Source: JAYSFC01 sp041913505 (lineage in GTDB: Bacteria; Pseudomonadota; Gammaproteobacteria; Burkholderiales; Burkholderiaceae_C). From it: DNA of 15,615 nucleotides. Positions within the stretch are counted from its first letter, which is position 1. Each line of letters opens with the position of its first letter. Of this stretch, positions 8,079-14,691 are shown piece after piece. Under the pieces are notes generated by a model that saw only the letters and a list, made by a program, of their open reading frames with translations, did not search any database and had not been told where the DNA came from. The translations under genes were made by a program, and so were the position numbers. The stretch spans positions 1-15,615 of the forward strand of contig JAYSFC010000091.1 of assembly GCA_041913505.1 (NCBI GenBank), in the 5' to 3' direction.

Positions 8079-8522
8079 TCAAACCGCTTCGGCAGCCTGA
8101 GGCGCCTGCAGCTGCTGCAGGATCGACGCCAGGTCGAGCCACACGTTCTCGCGCTTGATCTTGCCGTCGGGTGCCATGTCGAACACGTGCAGAAGGCGAA
8201 AGGCGATGCGTCGGCCATGGCCGGGTATGCCGAATGGCGTGCCGGGCGCGGTGCCTTCCCACAGGCTTTCGTCCACCACGAAATCCGGACCGTAGTAACG
8301 CCGCAGCGTAGTGACTTTCTCGCCAGACAGATCCGCGAACAACGCATCGTAGAAACCGCGCGCCGCTTGCCGGCCATGCAGCCGTCCCAGGGGCGATCCC
8401 ACCACATCGTGCTCGACGTCCTCGGACATCGTGTCCAGCACGCCGTTGACATCGTTTTCCGCCTCAAAGCGGAAATGGCGGTCGATCATCCGATCGAACT
8501 GCTCTTTGGAAATTGCATCCAT
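8079..8522 (-). CDS. SnoaL-like / NTF2-fold protein
   Basis: The product has 147 residues, typical of the SnoaL-like branch of the NTF2 cone fold. N-terminal helices (MDAISKEQFDRMIDRHFRFE, then VNGVLDTMSEDVEHDV) are followed by the strands of the curved sheet: YYGPDFVVDESLWEG, RRIAFRLLHVFDMAPDGKI and KRENVWLDLASILQQL. Related proteins include polyketide and ester cyclases, small-molecule isomerases and hydrolases, and non-catalytic binding proteins, so no reaction can be assigned. No signal peptide is present. The start ATG 8522 is preceded by GAGAG. It is first in a two-gene minus-strand unit with the 4-helix membrane protein, and its promoter region is shared with a divergent TetR-type regulator, which probably controls it. 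Confidence 0.8.
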   Translation of the reverse strand: MDAISKEQFDRMIDRHFRFEAENDVNGVLDTMSEDVEHDVVGSPLGRLHGRQAARGFYDALFADLSGEKVTTLRRYYGPDFVVDESLWEGTAPGTPFGIPGHGRRIAFRLLHVFDMAPDGKIKRENVWLDLASILQQLQAPQAAEAV

Positions 8523-8569
8523 GGGGTACTCTCTTTCACGTCAGTTAAAATAAGACAAAAAACCATAAA

Positions 8570-8583
8570 GAGACATGTGTCTC
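8570..8583. promoter_or_regulatory. Candidate operator GAGACA-TG-TGTCTC in the TetR/SnoaL divergent spacer
   Basis: A perfect 6-2-6 inverted repeat lies in the 71-base AT-rich spacer (8523-8593), ten bases before the assigned TetR-type start codon. TetR-family repressors usually bind such dyads in the divergent spacer next to their own gene. The spacer also holds -10-like TAAAAT (8546-8551) and CATAAA (8564-8569), but I cannot assign either to a good -35. Confidence 0.45.
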
Positions 8584-8593
8584 ACGATTCTAC

Positions 8594-9271
8594 ATGAGTA
8601 CCAAACCCTCAGGCAACCCCATGGCCGATGCCACCAGCGGCGAAGGCCGCCTCAACCAAAAGCGCCGCACGCGGCAGGCGCTGCTCGACTCCGTGCTCGC
8701 GTTGTGCGAGGGCGGACGTACGCCCAGCTTCGCCGAAGTCGCGGCACATGCCATGGTTTCGCGCGCCACGGCGTACCGTTACTACTCGTCTGTGGAAGCG
8801 CTCATCAGCGACGCCATGTTCGAGCGAGCGCTGGCGCCTCTACAAACCCTCTACCGGCCAGGTGAAGATCCGCTGGAAGCCATCGGCCACGCGGCGCGCA
8901 CGCTCAATGCGCAACTGCTGAGCGACGAGATGGGTCTGCATGTGGTTGAGCGTTCGTTCATGTCGGCGTGGCTGGACAACGCGCCTGCCGCGCGCCCGCC
9001 ACGTCCGGCGCGCCGCATGCAATGCATTGGGCCCATCGTGGATGCGCTGAAGGAGCAGCTAACGCCCGCAGCACGCAAGCGGCTGGCCGCCGCGCTGACC
9101 CTGACCATGGGGACCGAGGCCGCTCTCGCCCTGCGCGACGTAGCAGGCGTTGAGACCGAACAAGCGTTGGCTATCAGCAGTTGGGCGGCGCAGGCGCTCG
9201 TGCGCCAGGCGTTGGCAGAGGCAGGCGAGTCCCGCGCGGCGCGCACGCGGCAAGGCCCGGCAAACAGATAG
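8594..9271 (+). CDS. TetR/AcrR family transcriptional regulator
   Basis: The product is up to 225 residues. The N-terminal DNA-binding domain (about 22-75) has the TetR plan: RRTRQALLDSVLALCEGG, SFAEVAAHAMVSRATAYRYY (helix-turn-helix with the recognition helix around 55-62) and a following helix SVEALISDAMF. The rest is an all-helical ligand/dimer domain of no recognisable subclass. The start is uncertain: ATG 8594 has no ribosome site, and an in-frame ATG at 8621 (MADATSGEG) would give 216 residues with the domain intact. The gene is divergent from the SnoaL-like/membrane-protein pair across a spacer with a dyad, so autoregulation and repression of that pair are likely. The inducer is unknown. 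It converges on the Ogt gene, with stop codons 20 bases apart. Confidence 0.85.
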   Translation: MSTKPSGNPMADATSGEGRLNQKRRTRQALLDSVLALCEGGRTPSFAEVAAHAMVSRATAYRYYSSVEALISDAMFERALAPLQTLYRPGEDPLEAIGHAARTLNAQLLSDEMGLHVVERSFMSAWLDNAPAARPPRPARRMQCIGPIVDALKEQLTPAARKRLAAALTLTMGTEAALALRDVAGVETEQALAISSWAAQALVRQALAEAGESRAARTRQGPANR

Positions 9272-9291
9272 CCGGTGCAGGGTAAATCCGC

Positions 9292-9849
9292 TCAATCCGC
9301 GTCGAACAAGCCCCGCTGCCCACCCGCGCCGAGGGGTGCTTTCTCGATTTCCAGCATGCGCAACTTGGTGCGCGTACCCCCCTCGGCCGAGAACCCCCCA
9401 GCCCGCTGGCCCGCCGCCAGCACGCGGTGGCATGGCACCACGGGCGCGAACGGGTTGAGCCCCAGCGCCTGCCCCACGGCACGCGCAAGGGATTTGTCGC
9501 CCAGCGCCTCGGCCACCTCGCCATAGGTGCGCGTGCTGCCCGGCGGGATGGCGCGCGCGAAGGCGTACACACGCCGGTGGAAATCGCTCAGGCCTTCCAT
9601 GTCGAGCACCACTTCGAGCAGATCGCGTGGCGCGCCCAGCAGCAGGGCCTGGATGCCTTCGATGGCATGACGCACCGGCGCGGGCGGCACCGCTTCGGCC
9701 TCGCATCCCCTGCAGGCGCGCAGCATGCGTGCACGGGTGCGCTGCGCATCGGCCTCGGGCAGCTGTACGGCCAGCACGCCACGCGGCCCCCAGGCGATGC
9801 CGCACAGGCCCAGCACGGTGGGGAAAAGCGTGTGGCCACGGTCTTCCAT
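9292..9849 (-). CDS. ogt: Methylated-DNA--[protein]-cysteine S-methyltransferase (Ogt type)
   Basis: The product has 185 residues, normal for Ogt. It has an N-terminal ribonuclease-H-like domain (about 8-88) and a C-terminal DNA-binding/active domain (about 89-172). The latter carries YAFARAIPPGSTRTYGEVA, the arginine-finger helix LARAVGQALGLNP (121-133), and the active site VVPCHRVL with Cys140. All residues needed for suicide transfer of the alkyl group from O6-alkylguanine or O4-alkylthymine are present. There is no AraC-like N-terminal domain, so it is Ogt and not Ada. The start ATG 9849 begins family sequence (MEDRGHTLFPTVLGLCGIAW). It is 20 bases behind the SDR gene, last in a GST-SDR-Ogt run. 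The C-terminus, GGQRGLFDAD, contains QRGLF, a possible sliding-clamp-binding motif. Confidence 0.93.
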   Translation of the reverse strand: MEDRGHTLFPTVLGLCGIAWGPRGVLAVQLPEADAQRTRARMLRACRGCEAEAVPPAPVRHAIEGIQALLLGAPRDLLEVVLDMEGLSDFHRRVYAFARAIPPGSTRTYGEVAEALGDKSLARAVGQALGLNPFAPVVPCHRVLAAGQRAGGFSAEGGTRTKLRMLEIEKAPLGAGGQRGLFDAD

Positions 9850-9869
9850 GGCGCCAGACGGATAGCGAT

Positions 9870-10775
9870 TCAGGCCGCGCGCAGCGCAGCGCGCAACTGC
9901 GCGCCGAGCTCGGGCTTGTCGGCAAAGGGATCGGTGGGGTTGCGCGCCTGCACCACGTCCTCCAGGCGCGTCTGCACGCTCCCCAACGCCTGCGGGTGGC
10001 TGTAGATGTAGAACTGGTTGGCAGCCACGGCATCGAACACCTTCTGCGCCACGTCGGCCGCCGTCACCTTGCCCGCGCTGACGGCCTTGGCCGTCATGGC
10101 CTGGCCGATGAGCTGGCTCTTGGTGGGCTTTTCGTCGGCCAGCGCCGCCGGGCGGTTGCGCTCGCTGTGGCTGATGCCCGTGGGCACGAAATACGGGCAC
10201 AGCACGCTCGCGCCGATCTGGTCGGTGACCAGGGCCAGGTCCTGGTACAGCGTTTCGGACAGGCTCACCACCGCATGCTTGCTCACGTTGTAGATGCCCA
10301 TGTTGGGCGGCGCCAGCAGGCCGGCCATGCTGGCCGTGTTGACGATGTGGCCCCGGTACGCGGGGTCATGCTGCGCGGCCTCGAGCATCATGGGTGTGAA
10401 CAGGCGCACACCATGCACAACGCCCATCACGTTCACGCCCAGCACCCACTCCCAGTCCTGCACCGAGTTTTCCCAGACCAGACCGCCCGACCCCACGCCC
10501 GCGTTGTTGAATACGAGGTGCGGCGCACCGAAGCGCTCACGCACGGCGGCGGCAAGCTGCTCCATCTGCTGCGCGCTGGAAACGTCCACGCGGCGCGCCA
10601 GCACCTGCGCGCCCGCGGCACGCATCTCGGCGGCGGCGGCGTCGAGTGCGTCCTGCTGCACGTCCACGAGCACGAGGTTCATGCCCAGCCGGGCGCCAAT
10701 GCGCGCGCATTCGAGGCCGAAGCCCGATCCCGCGCCCGTGAGCACGGCGGTCTTGCCCTGGAAGTTGTCGATCAT
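9870..10775 (-). CDS. SDR family oxidoreductase
   Basis: The product is a 301-residue classical short-chain dehydrogenase with a longer C-terminal part than usual. It has the Rossmann motif TGAGSGFG (13-20), an acidic residue at the end of strand 2 (VLVDV, Asp38) that favours NAD(H), NNAG (90-93), catalytic Ser149 in VNTASMAG, and Tyr162 and Lys166 in YNVSK. It should oxidise an alcohol or reduce a ketone in the cytoplasm; the substrate is unknown. The region after 190 (CPYFVPTGISHSERNRP and a long helical tail) resembles SDRs often found beside lipid or xenobiotic genes. The start ATG 10775 overlaps the upstream GST stop in ATGA, so the two are translationally coupled. Ogt follows after 20 bases. 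Confidence 0.9.
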   Translation of the reverse strand: MIDNFQGKTAVLTGAGSGFGLECARIGARLGMNLVLVDVQQDALDAAAAEMRAAGAQVLARRVDVSSAQQMEQLAAAVRERFGAPHLVFNNAGVGSGGLVWENSVQDWEWVLGVNVMGVVHGVRLFTPMMLEAAQHDPAYRGHIVNTASMAGLLAPPNMGIYNVSKHAVVSLSETLYQDLALVTDQIGASVLCPYFVPTGISHSERNRPAALADEKPTKSQLIGQAMTAKAVSAGKVTAADVAQKVFDAVAANQFYIYSHPQALGSVQTRLEDVVQARNPTDPFADKPELGAQLRAALRAA

Positions 10776-11716
10776 GTGGAATTTGCCTTTCGAAGGATGT
10801 AGCCGATGCGCGGAAAGTGCACATGCACCCTGCCCGCGCGCGGATCGGTGCGCGCGAGCGTGTAGCGCGTGCGCGTGGCAGCCACCAGCGTGCCGGCCGT
10901 GGGCTCGATGCCGAAACTGTCGGCCGCCACCGTGACGGCGCTGCCCAGCGCAATGCCGTGCTCGTCCAGGAACGCCTCGGGCGCCAGCGGCGCTGGCTCG
11001 GCCCCTGCGGCCACCACGATGGCTTCGGCCGCGCCCAGGGGTTCGCTGTGGCCATGGCCCAGCGCGGCCATTCGGTCCATCCATTCGAGCACCGCGGGTG
11101 TGGCCTGGAAGATGCCGGCGAGCGCGGGCACGCAATGGCGCGTGAACCACAGGCCGTGGTAGGCCGAGAAATCGGCTACGCAGGGCTGCTCTCCGAACAG
11201 GAAGTCGTGCTCCTCCACCATGTGCGCAATGCGGCGCAGGTAGGAGCGGTAGGCCGTTGTGGCCTCAGGCAGCCGGTGCTGCAGCATGCCCGCGCGCATC
11301 TCGCGCCGGTCTTCGAGGAAAGCCTGGCCCAGGCTGGGTGGCAGCGCACCAAACAACGCCTGCGCGCCGCGCGGCTGCAGGTTGTAGGCCATGGCGGCCC
11401 AGAACAGCGTGGAGTCGGCCCACTGCGCGAACACGCGCGCCACGCCTTTGAGGTGGGGCGGGAACAGCGCGGGCTCGGGCTGCACGTGCTCCAGCACGTC
11501 GCTGATGAGCGCCGTGTCGCAATAGATATCAGCCCCGATCTGCAGGAACGGCGTGCGCCGGTAGCCGCCCGTGAGCGCCGTCACATCGGGTTTGGGAAGG
11601 ATGGAGGGCACCGTGACCGCGCGCCATGGCAGCTGCTTGTAGCCCAGCATGAGACGCACTTTTTCAGAGAATGGCGATTCAGCGTACTGGTGCAGGATCA
11701 GCGTGGGCGAAGTCAT
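10772..11716 (-). CDS. Glutathione S-transferase family protein with C-terminal extension
   Basis: The product has 314 residues. The N-terminal thioredoxin-like domain (about 5-80) has ESPFSEKVRLML, RRTPFLQIG (cis-Pro56) and YCDTALISDVLE, where Asp67-Thr68 stands in for the usual Glu-Ser. A helical GST C-domain covers about 85-222. The last 85 residues go beyond a normal GST of 200-230 residues and look beta-rich (GIALGSAVTVAADSFG, TLVAATRTRYTLART, GRVHVHFPRIGYIL). The function is presumably glutathione-dependent handling of an electrophile; the tail may bind a ligand or partner. ATG 11716 has GGGAG nine bases upstream; the longer open frame lacks family sequence. The gene ends in ATGA overlap with the SDR, and the ElaA-like gene ends 37 bases upstream. 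Confidence 0.85.
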   Translation of the reverse strand: MTSPTLILHQYAESPFSEKVRLMLGYKQLPWRAVTVPSILPKPDVTALTGGYRRTPFLQIGADIYCDTALISDVLEHVQPEPALFPPHLKGVARVFAQWADSTLFWAAMAYNLQPRGAQALFGALPPSLGQAFLEDRREMRAGMLQHRLPEATTAYRSYLRRIAHMVEEHDFLFGEQPCVADFSAYHGLWFTRHCVPALAGIFQATPAVLEWMDRMAALGHGHSEPLGAAEAIVVAAGAEPAPLAPEAFLDEHGIALGSAVTVAADSFGIEPTAGTLVAATRTRYTLARTDPRAGRVHVHFPRIGYILRKANST

Positions 11717-11753
11717 GGACGGGCTCCCGGGGGTCGTTGGAATCGCGCCATTG

Positions 11754-12209
11754 TCATGCCACCGGCGGCGCGCAGAGCATCTCGATGTGCGGGATGCCAT
11801 CCTCGAGGTATTCATCCGACACCGCGACGAACCCCTGCTCCCCGTAAAAGCGCTGCAGATGGGACTGTGCGCTGATGCGCACCGCGCGGCCCGGCCACGC
11901 GCTGCGGCAGCGCGCCAGCCCCTCGCGCACCAGCACCCTGCCCGCCCCCAGGCCCCGCGCCTCAGGCGCGACGACCACGCGGCCTATGGAAGGCTCGGCG
12001 TACTTCACGCCCGGGTCCACCACGCGCAAGCAAGCCCGCAGCGCGCCGTCGGGGCCATACCCCAGCAGGTGCCATGACTGCTTGTCGGCACCATCGGGAT
12101 CCTGGTAGGGGCCTTGCTCCAGGATGAACACGCGGCAGCGCAGCGCGAGCGCGTCGTGCAGCGCGTGCACGCCCAGATCGTCGAAGCGCGCCCAGGTCCA
12201 GCGGAACAT
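11754..12209 (-). CDS. GNAT family N-acetyltransferase, ElaA-like
   Basis: The product has 151 residues, the size of E. coli ElaA. N-terminal family features are LHDALALRCRVFILEQG followed by PYQDPDGADKQSWHLLGY. The acetyl-CoA site is IGRVVVAPEARGLGAGRVLV, with the loop RGLGAG at 85-90. A C-terminal block with SAQSHLQRFYGEQGFVAVSD and DGIPHIEM completes the fold. It should transfer an acetyl group from acetyl-CoA to an amine; the ElaA substrate is not known to me. The start ATG 12209 shares one base with the stop of the preceding oxidoreductase gene (TGATG), which fixes the start and implies coupled translation. There is no separate ribosome site, in keeping with re-initiation. Confidence 0.9.
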   Translation of the reverse strand: MFRWTWARFDDLGVHALHDALALRCRVFILEQGPYQDPDGADKQSWHLLGYGPDGALRACLRVVDPGVKYAEPSIGRVVVAPEARGLGAGRVLVREGLARCRSAWPGRAVRISAQSHLQRFYGEQGFVAVSDEYLEDGIPHIEMLCAPPVA

Positions 12210-13225
12210 CAGATGAGCTTGACGAGTTGCTTGCCGAAGTTCTTGCCCTTGAGCAGGCCCAGGAAGGCCTCGGGCGCCGAGGCAATGCCCTGCGCCACCG
12301 TTTCGCGCGGGCGCAGCTTGCCAGTGCCCACGAGCGTGCCCAGTTCCTGCAGCGCCTCGGGCCAGACCTCCATGTGCTCGCTGACGATGAAGCCTTCGAT
12401 CTTGAGGCGGTTGACCAGGATGAGCGCGGGGTTGGCCAGCGGCAGCGGCTGGCCGTCGTAGCCCGCGATCATGCCGCACAGTGCGATGCGCGCGAAGGCA
12501 TTGGTGCGCAGCAGTACCGCGTCGAGGATGTAGCCGCCCACGTTCTCGAAGTAGCCGTCGATGCCATTCGGGCAGGCGTCCTTGAGCGCCTTGGCCATGG
12601 CCTTCACATCGCCGTGCACCCGGTAGTCGATGCACTCGTCGAAGCCCAGTTCCTCGGTGGCGTAGCGGCACTTGTCGGGGCCGCCCGCGATGCCCACCAC
12701 GCGGCAGCCGCGCGCCTTGGCCAGCGCGGCGAAGGCGCTGCCCACGGCGCCCGTGGCGGCACTCACCACCACGGTCTCGCCGGCCTTCGGCGCGATGATC
12801 TTTACCAGCCCGTACCAGGCCGTCACGCCCGGCATGCCCACGGCACCCAGGTAATGCGACAGCGGCACGTGGGTGGTGTCCACACGGCGCAGCATGCCGG
12901 GGACATTGCCATCCACCACGCTGTACTCCTGCCAGCCGCCCATGCCCACCACCTTGTCGCCCACAGCGAACTTGGGATGGCGGCTTTCCACCACCTCGCC
13001 CACGGTGCCGCCGATCATCACCTCGCCCAGGGGCTGGGGCTGGGCGTAGCTTTTGCTGTCGTTCATGCGGCCGCGCATATAGGGGTCCAGGCTCAGGTAG
13101 TGGTGGCGCACCAGCACCTGGCCGTCCTGCAGCGGCGGGGTGTCGGTGGCGACCAGCTTGAAGTTGCCCACGCTGGCCTCGCCTTGCGGGCGGTTGTCGA
13201 GCAGGATCTGTTGGTTACGGGGCAT
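12209..13225 (-). CDS. NADPH-dependent oxidoreductase, MDR family (CurA / leukotriene B4 dehydrogenase-like)
   Basis: This 338-residue protein is a zinc-free medium-chain dehydrogenase/reductase. Family markers are LSLDPYMRGRM (44-54), IGGTVGEVVES (71-81), AVGMPGVTAWYGL (128-140), the nucleotide-binding loop SAATGAVGS (155-163) after TVVV, and GGPDKCRYATEELGFDECID (181-200), where Lys185 and nearby residues usually hold the NADPH 2'-phosphate. FENVGGYILDAVL and GMIAGYDGQPLPLANP complete the signature. Relatives reduce the alpha,beta double bond of enones and enals such as curcumin, 15-keto-prostaglandins and alkenals. The start ATG 13225 has AGGAG seven bases upstream. It follows the thioesterase gene by 84 bases, so it may have its own promoter, and is coupled to the ElaA-like gene. 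Confidence 0.93.
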   Translation of the reverse strand: MPRNQQILLDNRPQGEASVGNFKLVATDTPPLQDGQVLVRHHYLSLDPYMRGRMNDSKSYAQPQPLGEVMIGGTVGEVVESRHPKFAVGDKVVGMGGWQEYSVVDGNVPGMLRRVDTTHVPLSHYLGAVGMPGVTAWYGLVKIIAPKAGETVVVSAATGAVGSAFAALAKARGCRVVGIAGGPDKCRYATEELGFDECIDYRVHGDVKAMAKALKDACPNGIDGYFENVGGYILDAVLLRTNAFARIALCGMIAGYDGQPLPLANPALILVNRLKIEGFIVSEHMEVWPEALQELGTLVGTGKLRPRETVAQGIASAPEAFLGLLKGKNFGKQLVKLI

Positions 13226-13309
13226 GGCAATCTCCTAAACTATGATTTCGATAGCGTTCTACGCCCTGTGGACAAGCACCATGGGCGTATCGACGCAAAA
13301 ATTCCGGAC

Positions 13310-13720
13310 TCAGTCCGTGGCAAGGGGCGCAGGGGCCGGTGCACGCGGCACGTACTTGAAGGTGCCCGTCGCGTGGCTGCAGACGCGGCCCTCCGCGTCG
13401 TACACGGTGCCCTCGACGAACGCCACGGACCGGGTACGGTGAATCAGCCGCCCGCGCGCCACCAGCGGGCCGCGCGCAGGCCGCATGAAGCTGGTCTTCA
13501 TCTCGATGGTGACCACGCCCATGTCGGGCGTGACGCTGCGCGCGGCCGTGGCCAGGGCCACGTCGAGCAGCGTCATCGTGGCGCCGCCGTGGGTCACGTC
13601 GAACGAGTTCAGGTGCTCGGGCTGGGCCGTGTAGTGCAGCTCGGACTCGCCGTCCGCCATGCGGTGCAGGGTGAAGCCCAGATGGCTGACAAAGGGGATC
13701 TCGACGCCGAAACTCAACAC
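13310..13720 (-). CDS. PaaI family (hotdog-fold) thioesterase
   Basis: The product has 136 residues, typical for PaaI-like thioesterases. The sequence runs VLSFGVEIPFVSHLGFTL, then the hotdog helix signature LNSFDVTHGGATMTLLDVAL, with His44-Gly-Gly and Asp53 as the usual catalytic surroundings, followed by VVTIEMKTSFMRPARG, GRLIHRTRSVAFVEGTVYD and GRVCSHATGTFKYV. It should hydrolyse an acyl- or aryl-CoA thioester. No ATG precedes the conserved start, so I assign GTG 13720. GGAG at 13729-13732 has 8-base spacing to it, whereas the in-frame GTG at 13729 would overlap that site. The longer open frame runs back into the SDR gene and is not family sequence. The gene is 47 bases after the SDR stop, in the same transcript. 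Confidence 0.88.
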   Translation of the reverse strand: MLSFGVEIPFVSHLGFTLHRMADGESELHYTAQPEHLNSFDVTHGGATMTLLDVALATAARSVTPDMGVVTIEMKTSFMRPARGPLVARGRLIHRTRSVAFVEGTVYDAEGRVCSHATGTFKYVPRAPAPAPLATD

Positions 13721-13728
13721 AGCAAACA

Positions 13729-13732
13729 CTCC
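13729..13732 (-). promoter_or_regulatory. Ribosome binding site deciding the GTG start of the thioesterase
   Basis: GGAG on the minus strand sits eight bases before GTG 13720. There is no ATG start for this gene, so this site is the main reason for choosing 13720 over the GTG at 13729. Confidence 0.6.
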
Positions 13733-13767
13733 AGTCGAAAAAGCAATCAGCTTACGCGAGAACCCGC

Positions 13768-14559
13768 TCAGCCGCCTGTCACCACGCTCACGCCGCCATC
13801 GACGGCGAGCCACTGGCCCGTGATGTGCTTGCCCGCGTCGCTCGCGTACAGCGCGCACAAGCCCTTGAGGTCCTCGTCGTCACCCAGGCGGCCCAGCGGC
13901 GCATGCGCGGCCAGGTTTTCCTCACCCATGGCCTTGAGCGTGCCCACGGTCATCTTGCTCGGGAAGAAGCCCGGGCAGATCGCGTTCACGCGGATGTTGT
14001 ACTTGCCCCATTCGGCCGCCAGTGCGCGCGTGAAATTGATCACCGCGCCCTTGGAGGTGTTGTAGGCAATGGTGTTCATGCCGCTCGGGTTGCCACCCAG
14101 GCCCGCGATGGACGCCACGTTGATGATGCTGCCGCTGCGGCGCGCGATCATGCTGTGCTTGGCCACGTGCTGGCTCAGGATGAAGTAGCCGCGCACGTTG
14201 AGGTTCATCACCTTGTCCCAGGCGTCCACGGGATGGTCTTCGGCCGGTGCGCCCCAGGCGGCGCCCGCGTTGTTCACGAGGATGTCGATGTCGCCCATGC
14301 GCTGCAAGGTTTCGTCGGCCAGGCGGCGGATGTCGGCCTCCTGCGCGCAGTCGGCTGCGATCCAGCGCGCATCGATGCCCGCGGCCTGCAGTTCGGCGGC
14401 GGCTTCCTCGAGGTCGGAGGCCTTGCGCGAACTGAGCATGATCCGCGCGCCCGCCTCGCCCAGCGCATGCGCGAGCTGCAGGCCCAGGCCTCGCGAGCCG
14501 CCGGTGACGAGGGCGGTCTTGCCCTTGAGGTCGAAGAGTTGCTGAAGGGTGCGTGTCAT
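13768..14559 (-). CDS. SDR family oxidoreductase
   Basis: This 263-residue classical short-chain dehydrogenase has TGGSRGLG (19-26), an Arg-bearing strand-2 end (SSRKASDL) that suggests NADP(H) use, NNAG (96-99), catalytic Ser150 in NVASIAG, Tyr166 and Lys170 in YNTSK, and the PGFFPSKM loop after the active site. The C-terminal ITGQWLAVDGGVSVV is the standard family end. It resembles 3-oxoacyl or gluconate-type dehydrogenases. Sitting between an acyl-CoA dehydrogenase and a thioesterase, it probably interconverts a keto and hydroxy acyl compound. The start ATG 14559 has a strong AAGGAG at 14568-14573, eight bases upstream. It begins a unit with the thioesterase after a 132-base spacer. Confidence 0.93.
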   Translation of the reverse strand: MTRTLQQLFDLKGKTALVTGGSRGLGLQLAHALGEAGARIMLSSRKASDLEEAAAELQAAGIDARWIAADCAQEADIRRLADETLQRMGDIDILVNNAGAAWGAPAEDHPVDAWDKVMNLNVRGYFILSQHVAKHSMIARRSGSIINVASIAGLGGNPSGMNTIAYNTSKGAVINFTRALAAEWGKYNIRVNAICPGFFPSKMTVGTLKAMGEENLAAHAPLGRLGDDEDLKGLCALYASDAGKHITGQWLAVDGGVSVVTGG

Positions 14560-14580
14560 GGAAATGTCTCCTTGGGGCTG

Positions 14581-14595
14581 GGCGGCGGTGCCGCC
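14581..14595 (-). promoter_or_regulatory. Short GC hairpin just upstream of the SDR ribosome site
   Basis: GGCGGC (14581-14586) and GCCGCC (14590-14595) can pair around a 3-base loop, ending eight bases before the AAGGAG site of the SDR gene. It could modulate translation or simply reflect high GC content. Confidence 0.25.
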
Positions 14596-14655
14596 GGTTG
14601 TCTGAGCTTCGTCAATACGCGTCGATTGTGCGGCGCGGTGCAGTGGGTTTCTGTC

Positions 14656-14682
14656 GCCAGGGCGATTCGCGCGGGCCCTGGC
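14656..14682 (-). terminator. Stem-loop after the acyl-CoA dehydrogenase gene
   Basis: A perfect 8-base stem, GCCAGGGC (14656-14663) with GCCCTGGC (14675-14682), and an 11-base loop start ten bases after the TGA of the acyl-CoA dehydrogenase on the minus strand. No U-run follows, so it may be a weak terminator, a Rho-linked end or an mRNA-stabilising hairpin. It probably separates the acyl-CoA dehydrogenase transcript from the SDR-thioesterase unit at least in part. Confidence 0.45.
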
Positions 14683-14691
14683 CGCGGCAGA

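Noticed and set aside
9257..9275. CCGGC-N9-GCCGG hairpin at the convergent ends of the TetR-type and ogt genes.
   Set aside because: Five-base GC stem, partly inside the TetR-type coding end, no U-run; expected by chance at this GC content.
9627..10802. A 391-codon plus-strand open frame opposite ogt and the SDR gene.
   Set aside because: It has low-information Arg/His/Ala-rich sequence, and both opposite-strand genes have intact catalytic motifs.
12227..14065. A 612-codon open frame on the plus strand across the oxidoreductase, thioesterase and SDR genes.
   Set aside because: It runs opposite three well-supported genes and has His/Ala/Arg-rich, domain-free sequence; a high-GC antisense artefact.
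14610..14615. TTGACG on the minus strand as a -35 for the SDR gene.
   Set aside because: No acceptable -10 hexamer lies 16-18 bases downstream; only GC-rich hairpin sequence follows.
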